Positions 5,980-7,193 of a DNA stretch of 7,193 nucleotides are shown here, piece by piece. A program made the position numbers and the translations under genes. The first letter of the stretch is position 1; every line of letters begins with the position of its first letter. The notes under the pieces are model-generated. The model was not told the origin of the DNA. It saw only the letters and a program-made list of their open reading frames with translations, and did no database searches. This DNA comes from JACCXJ01 sp052387115 (GTDB lineage Bacteria; Pseudomonadota; Gammaproteobacteria; JACCXJ01). The DNA is taken from positions 1-7,193 of the forward strand of contig JBQTJM010000136.1 of NCBI GenBank assembly GCA_052387115.1, in the 5' to 3' direction.

Positions 5980-6690
5980 ATGTTTCGCGTGACCACAAAG
6001 AAGGACTACTGGCATTATTTAGACTCAGGCGCGGCCAAACCGAATAGAGGCACACTGAAGGACGTACAGGATGCCTTCATCCTGTATGTCCTTCGTGAGG
6101 TTGAGAAGAAACGTATCCTGGAGCTTGGGGGCGGCAACTCGCGCGTTCTCCCGTTATTGGCAGAACGCAACGAGTGCTGGAACATCGACAAGTTTGAAGG
6201 ACTTGGCGGCGGCCCAATCAAAGCGAAGAAGGGTCGCGGGATTCGAATTATTAGAGAATATATGGGTTCGTTCTGTGACGAAATTCCGAGTCAGTACTTT
6301 GACTACGTGATATCCATCTCTACTGTAGAGCACATTCACCACGAATTCTTTCCGGCATCGATGAGAGACTGCACACGCGTCCTAAAGCCCGGCGGGCTTA
6401 TGTTTCACGCGATCGACCTATATCTTCTGGACGATATCGCTCAACACCCACATGGCACGCGTCAAAGGTCGAGACTTGGCTTGTACCGGTCGGCGCCCGA
6501 GATAGTCGAGGGCGCGTGTGAATGGATCGAACCCCCTGTTGTCGATGAAAACGTTACTGCCAGGGCAAGTTTCGCGGGCAATTCAGTCGACCAACTCTAC
6601 AAGTGGAACGTGTCGGCTCCCGCTTTGATGGATGTCCGTGAAATCGCGATCTCCTGCAACCTGGAGGTCGGCCTGCGGAAGGCTCTTTGA
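5980..6690 (+). CDS. Class I SAM-dependent methyltransferase
   Basis: 236-residue protein with a Rossmann-fold methyltransferase core. SAM-binding motif I is RILELGGGNSRVLP (45-58); the acidic residue after strand 2 is probably D70 in NIDKFEG; the post-motif stretch FDYVISISTVEHIHHEF (107-123) and RVLKPGGLMFHAIDLYLLDD (133-152) are standard for the Methyltransf_11/23 group. The substrate cannot be read from the sequence; similar proteins often modify sugars, lipids or small metabolites. No membrane segment or signal peptide. The start is set by a good ribosome site. Base use differs sharply from the ntrYX operon: the 60 bases from 6241 contain only 21 G+C, and AT-ending codons are common, so recent transfer is likely. 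The last residues (GLRKAL) end abruptly; one frame over, the DNA stays open as LFDETHYGYVG to a stop at 6716-6718, so a late frameshift may have changed the C terminus. Confidence 0.85.
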   Translation: MFRVTTKKDYWHYLDSGAAKPNRGTLKDVQDAFILYVLREVEKKRILELGGGNSRVLPLLAERNECWNIDKFEGLGGGPIKAKKGRGIRIIREYMGSFCDEIPSQYFDYVISISTVEHIHHEFFPASMRDCTRVLKPGGLMFHAIDLYLLDDIAQHPHGTRQRSRLGLYRSAPEIVEGACEWIEPPVVDENVTARASFAGNSVDQLYKWNVSAPALMDVREIAISCNLEVGLRKAL

Positions 6691-6757
6691 CGAAACGCAC
6701 TATGGGTACGTAGGTTGATCGTTCGCAGGCTGGCGTAAGACAAGCAATGATCGTTGC

Positions 6758-6828
6758 GCATCGGCGGCATCCTCGATCGAAGGGAAGCTGTCCTGTTCGC
6801 CGGTGACCAGGTTGGCGACGAGGTGGCC
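6758..6828 (-). pseudogene. 71-base fragment of a second, diverged DUF4390 gene
   Basis: Aligns with codons 101-125 of the intact DUF4390 gene (plus-strand 4361-4433). Without gaps, 59 of the first 66 columns match; then one codon (Tyr103) is missing. Read on the minus strand it encodes GH, then LVANLVTGEQDSFPSIED. Of the seven mismatches, five are third-position synonymous changes (in Asp, Ser, Pro, Glu and Gly codons). The source was therefore a functional homologous gene under selection, not a random or very recent copy of the local one. Homology stops abruptly on both sides; beyond 6758 the frame runs into unrelated sequence and a stop, and no start or signal peptide remains. Same orientation as the intact gene. 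Confidence 0.85.
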
Positions 6829-6842
6829 CCTGTAGGGCGGGC

Positions 6843-7088
6843 ATCGCGCAAGCCGACCTCGACGACATTCTGGATTACCTCACCCGCGAAGCCGGCGACC
6901 CTGTCGCCTGCCGCTACGGTGACAGCTTCCGCGACGCCTTCGCGTTCTTGACCGAGTTCCCCCGCACCGGTTCCCCACGACCCAACTTCGGTGCCACCAT
7001 GCGCATCAAGACGGTTTGGCCGTACGTCATCCTCTATCGCTACAGCGCCGACAACAACACCGTGCGCCTAGCAGCCTGTCGGACTTAG
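6843..7088 (+). pseudogene. ParE/RelE-type toxin gene, lacking its start and cut by an IS
   Basis: The frame reads QADLDDILDYLTREAG, then FRDAFAFLTEFPRTGSPRP, then MRIKTVWPYVILYRY. These are the hallmarks of ParE-type toxins of the RelE superfamily: the N-terminal ADLDDI helix, the FP-x-x-G-x-x-R/P segment, and the conserved I/VYRY strand. About 75 of the usual 90-100 residues remain. The 5' end is gone: in frame, the sequence runs upstream without ATG, GTG or TTG to a TGA at 6804-6806 inside the DUF4390 fragment. At the 3' end the toxin sequence stops near 7067, where the last catalytic strand and the usual LRVLHGR-type tail should follow; the remaining codons to TAG at 7086-7088 come from the insertion sequence. 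No antitoxin gene adjoins it. It should be inactive; in full form such proteins usually act on DNA gyrase or on ribosome-bound mRNA. Confidence 0.8.
7072..7087 (+). repeat. Probable terminal inverted repeat (left end) of the insertion sequence
   Basis: CAGCCTGTCGGACTTA begins where ParE homology ends and is immediately preceded by the 4-base palindrome CTAG (7068-7071), which fits a target site. The matching right end must lie beyond the window, so the assignment depends on the transposase downstream and on the abrupt loss of parE. Confidence 0.45.
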
Positions 7089-7148
7089 CATGGAACTTTT
7101 CAAGGGCGGGGCGATCGGATCTGTCAGGGTTCCAACGAGCGCGCGTCC

Positions 7149-7193
7149 ATGAACCATTTCCGTTCCTGTGATCGTGAAACACCGTACCTCTTG
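7149..7193 (+). CDS. IS1182-like transposase, N terminus only (runs off the window)
   Basis: Fifteen codons are visible, MNHFRSCDRETPYLL, in frame to the last base. The pattern FR-x-x-(D)-x-x-x-x-YLL at the extreme N terminus is what I recall for IS1182-family DDE transposases (DUF772 N-terminal domain), where it is normally followed by PPS-x-x-E-W-L. The frame is open upstream to 7089, but this ATG gives the usual family N terminus. No strong ribosome site is visible. The catalytic domain lies outside the window, so intactness cannot be judged. Confidence 0.6.
   Translation, partial: MNHFRSCDRETPYLL

Larger units (their letters stand above)
7072..7193 (+). mobile_element. Left end of an IS1182-like insertion sequence, inserted in the parE remnant
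   Basis: The element starts at the putative inverted repeat (7072), has a leader of about 77 bases, then a transposase start at 7149, and continues beyond the window. The insertion point lies inside the 3' part of the parE remnant. The family call rests on the first 15 transposase residues and on the terminal sequence, so it is provisional. Confidence 0.6.

Noticed and set aside
6754..6951. 65-codon plus-strand open frame across the DUF4390 fragment and parE
   Set aside because: It runs antisense to the DUF4390 fragment and out of frame with the ParE homology; an artefact of the junction.
7119..7192. Minus-strand peptide KRYGVSRSQERKWF resembling a transposase helix-turn-helix
   Set aside because: The same bases on the plus strand encode a better family match (MNHFRSCDRETPYLL) in frame to the window end; the minus reading is a shadow.
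1..7193. CRISPR array, tRNA or rRNA genes, riboswitch
   Set aside because: No regularly spaced repeats, no cloverleaf with a CCA-type end, and no rRNA-like conserved blocks were seen on either strand by eye.

Overview
High-GC DNA (by eye well above 60% G+C in the first 4.7 kb), most likely from a gammaproteobacterium. The basis is the order DUF4390 protein - NtrY-type histidine kinase - NtrX-type response regulator, which I recall from purple sulfur bacteria, methanotrophs and relatives. That placement is inference from gene order and protein style, not from a search.

Region 1 (1-4733, all minus strand) is a compact operon read from right to left: a secreted DUF4390 protein, the membrane kinase NtrY, the regulator NtrX, and a small TPR protein. 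The first three genes are joined by two ATGA overlaps (4 bases each), and the TPR gene starts 6 bases after the ntrX stop. NtrY should sense an envelope or redox/nitrogen-related signal and phosphorylate NtrX at D54. NtrX keeps its receiver domain, Walker A motif and Fis-type DNA-binding helix-turn-helix. Its central AAA+ domain has lost the GAFTGA loop, has Lys-Asp where Walker B normally has Asp-Glu, and has His at a usual arginine-finger position. It is therefore best read as a DNA-binding regulator unlikely to drive sigma-54 polymerase.

Region 2 (4746-5316) holds no gene I can support. The neighbour often found upstream of this operon in relatives (rsmB) is absent, so the conserved block stops here and accessory DNA begins.

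Region 3 (5318-6690, plus strand) has two genes with clear ribosome binding sites: a Uma2-family (DUF820) PD-(D/E)XK nuclease-like protein and a class I SAM-dependent methyltransferase. The methyltransferase is clearly AT-richer than the operon and looks acquired.

Region 4 (6691-7193) is a graveyard of gene fragments. A 71-base piece of a second, diverged DUF4390 gene (6758-6828) differs from the intact gene mostly at synonymous third positions. It abuts a ParE/RelE-type toxin gene without a start. That toxin gene is in turn cut at its 3' end by the left end of an IS1182-like insertion sequence, whose transposase begins at 7149 and runs off the window. The junctions show at least two successive rearrangements.

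I found no complete new system. The points most worth a second look are the degenerate NtrX ATPase and the layered DUF4390 / parE / IS junction.
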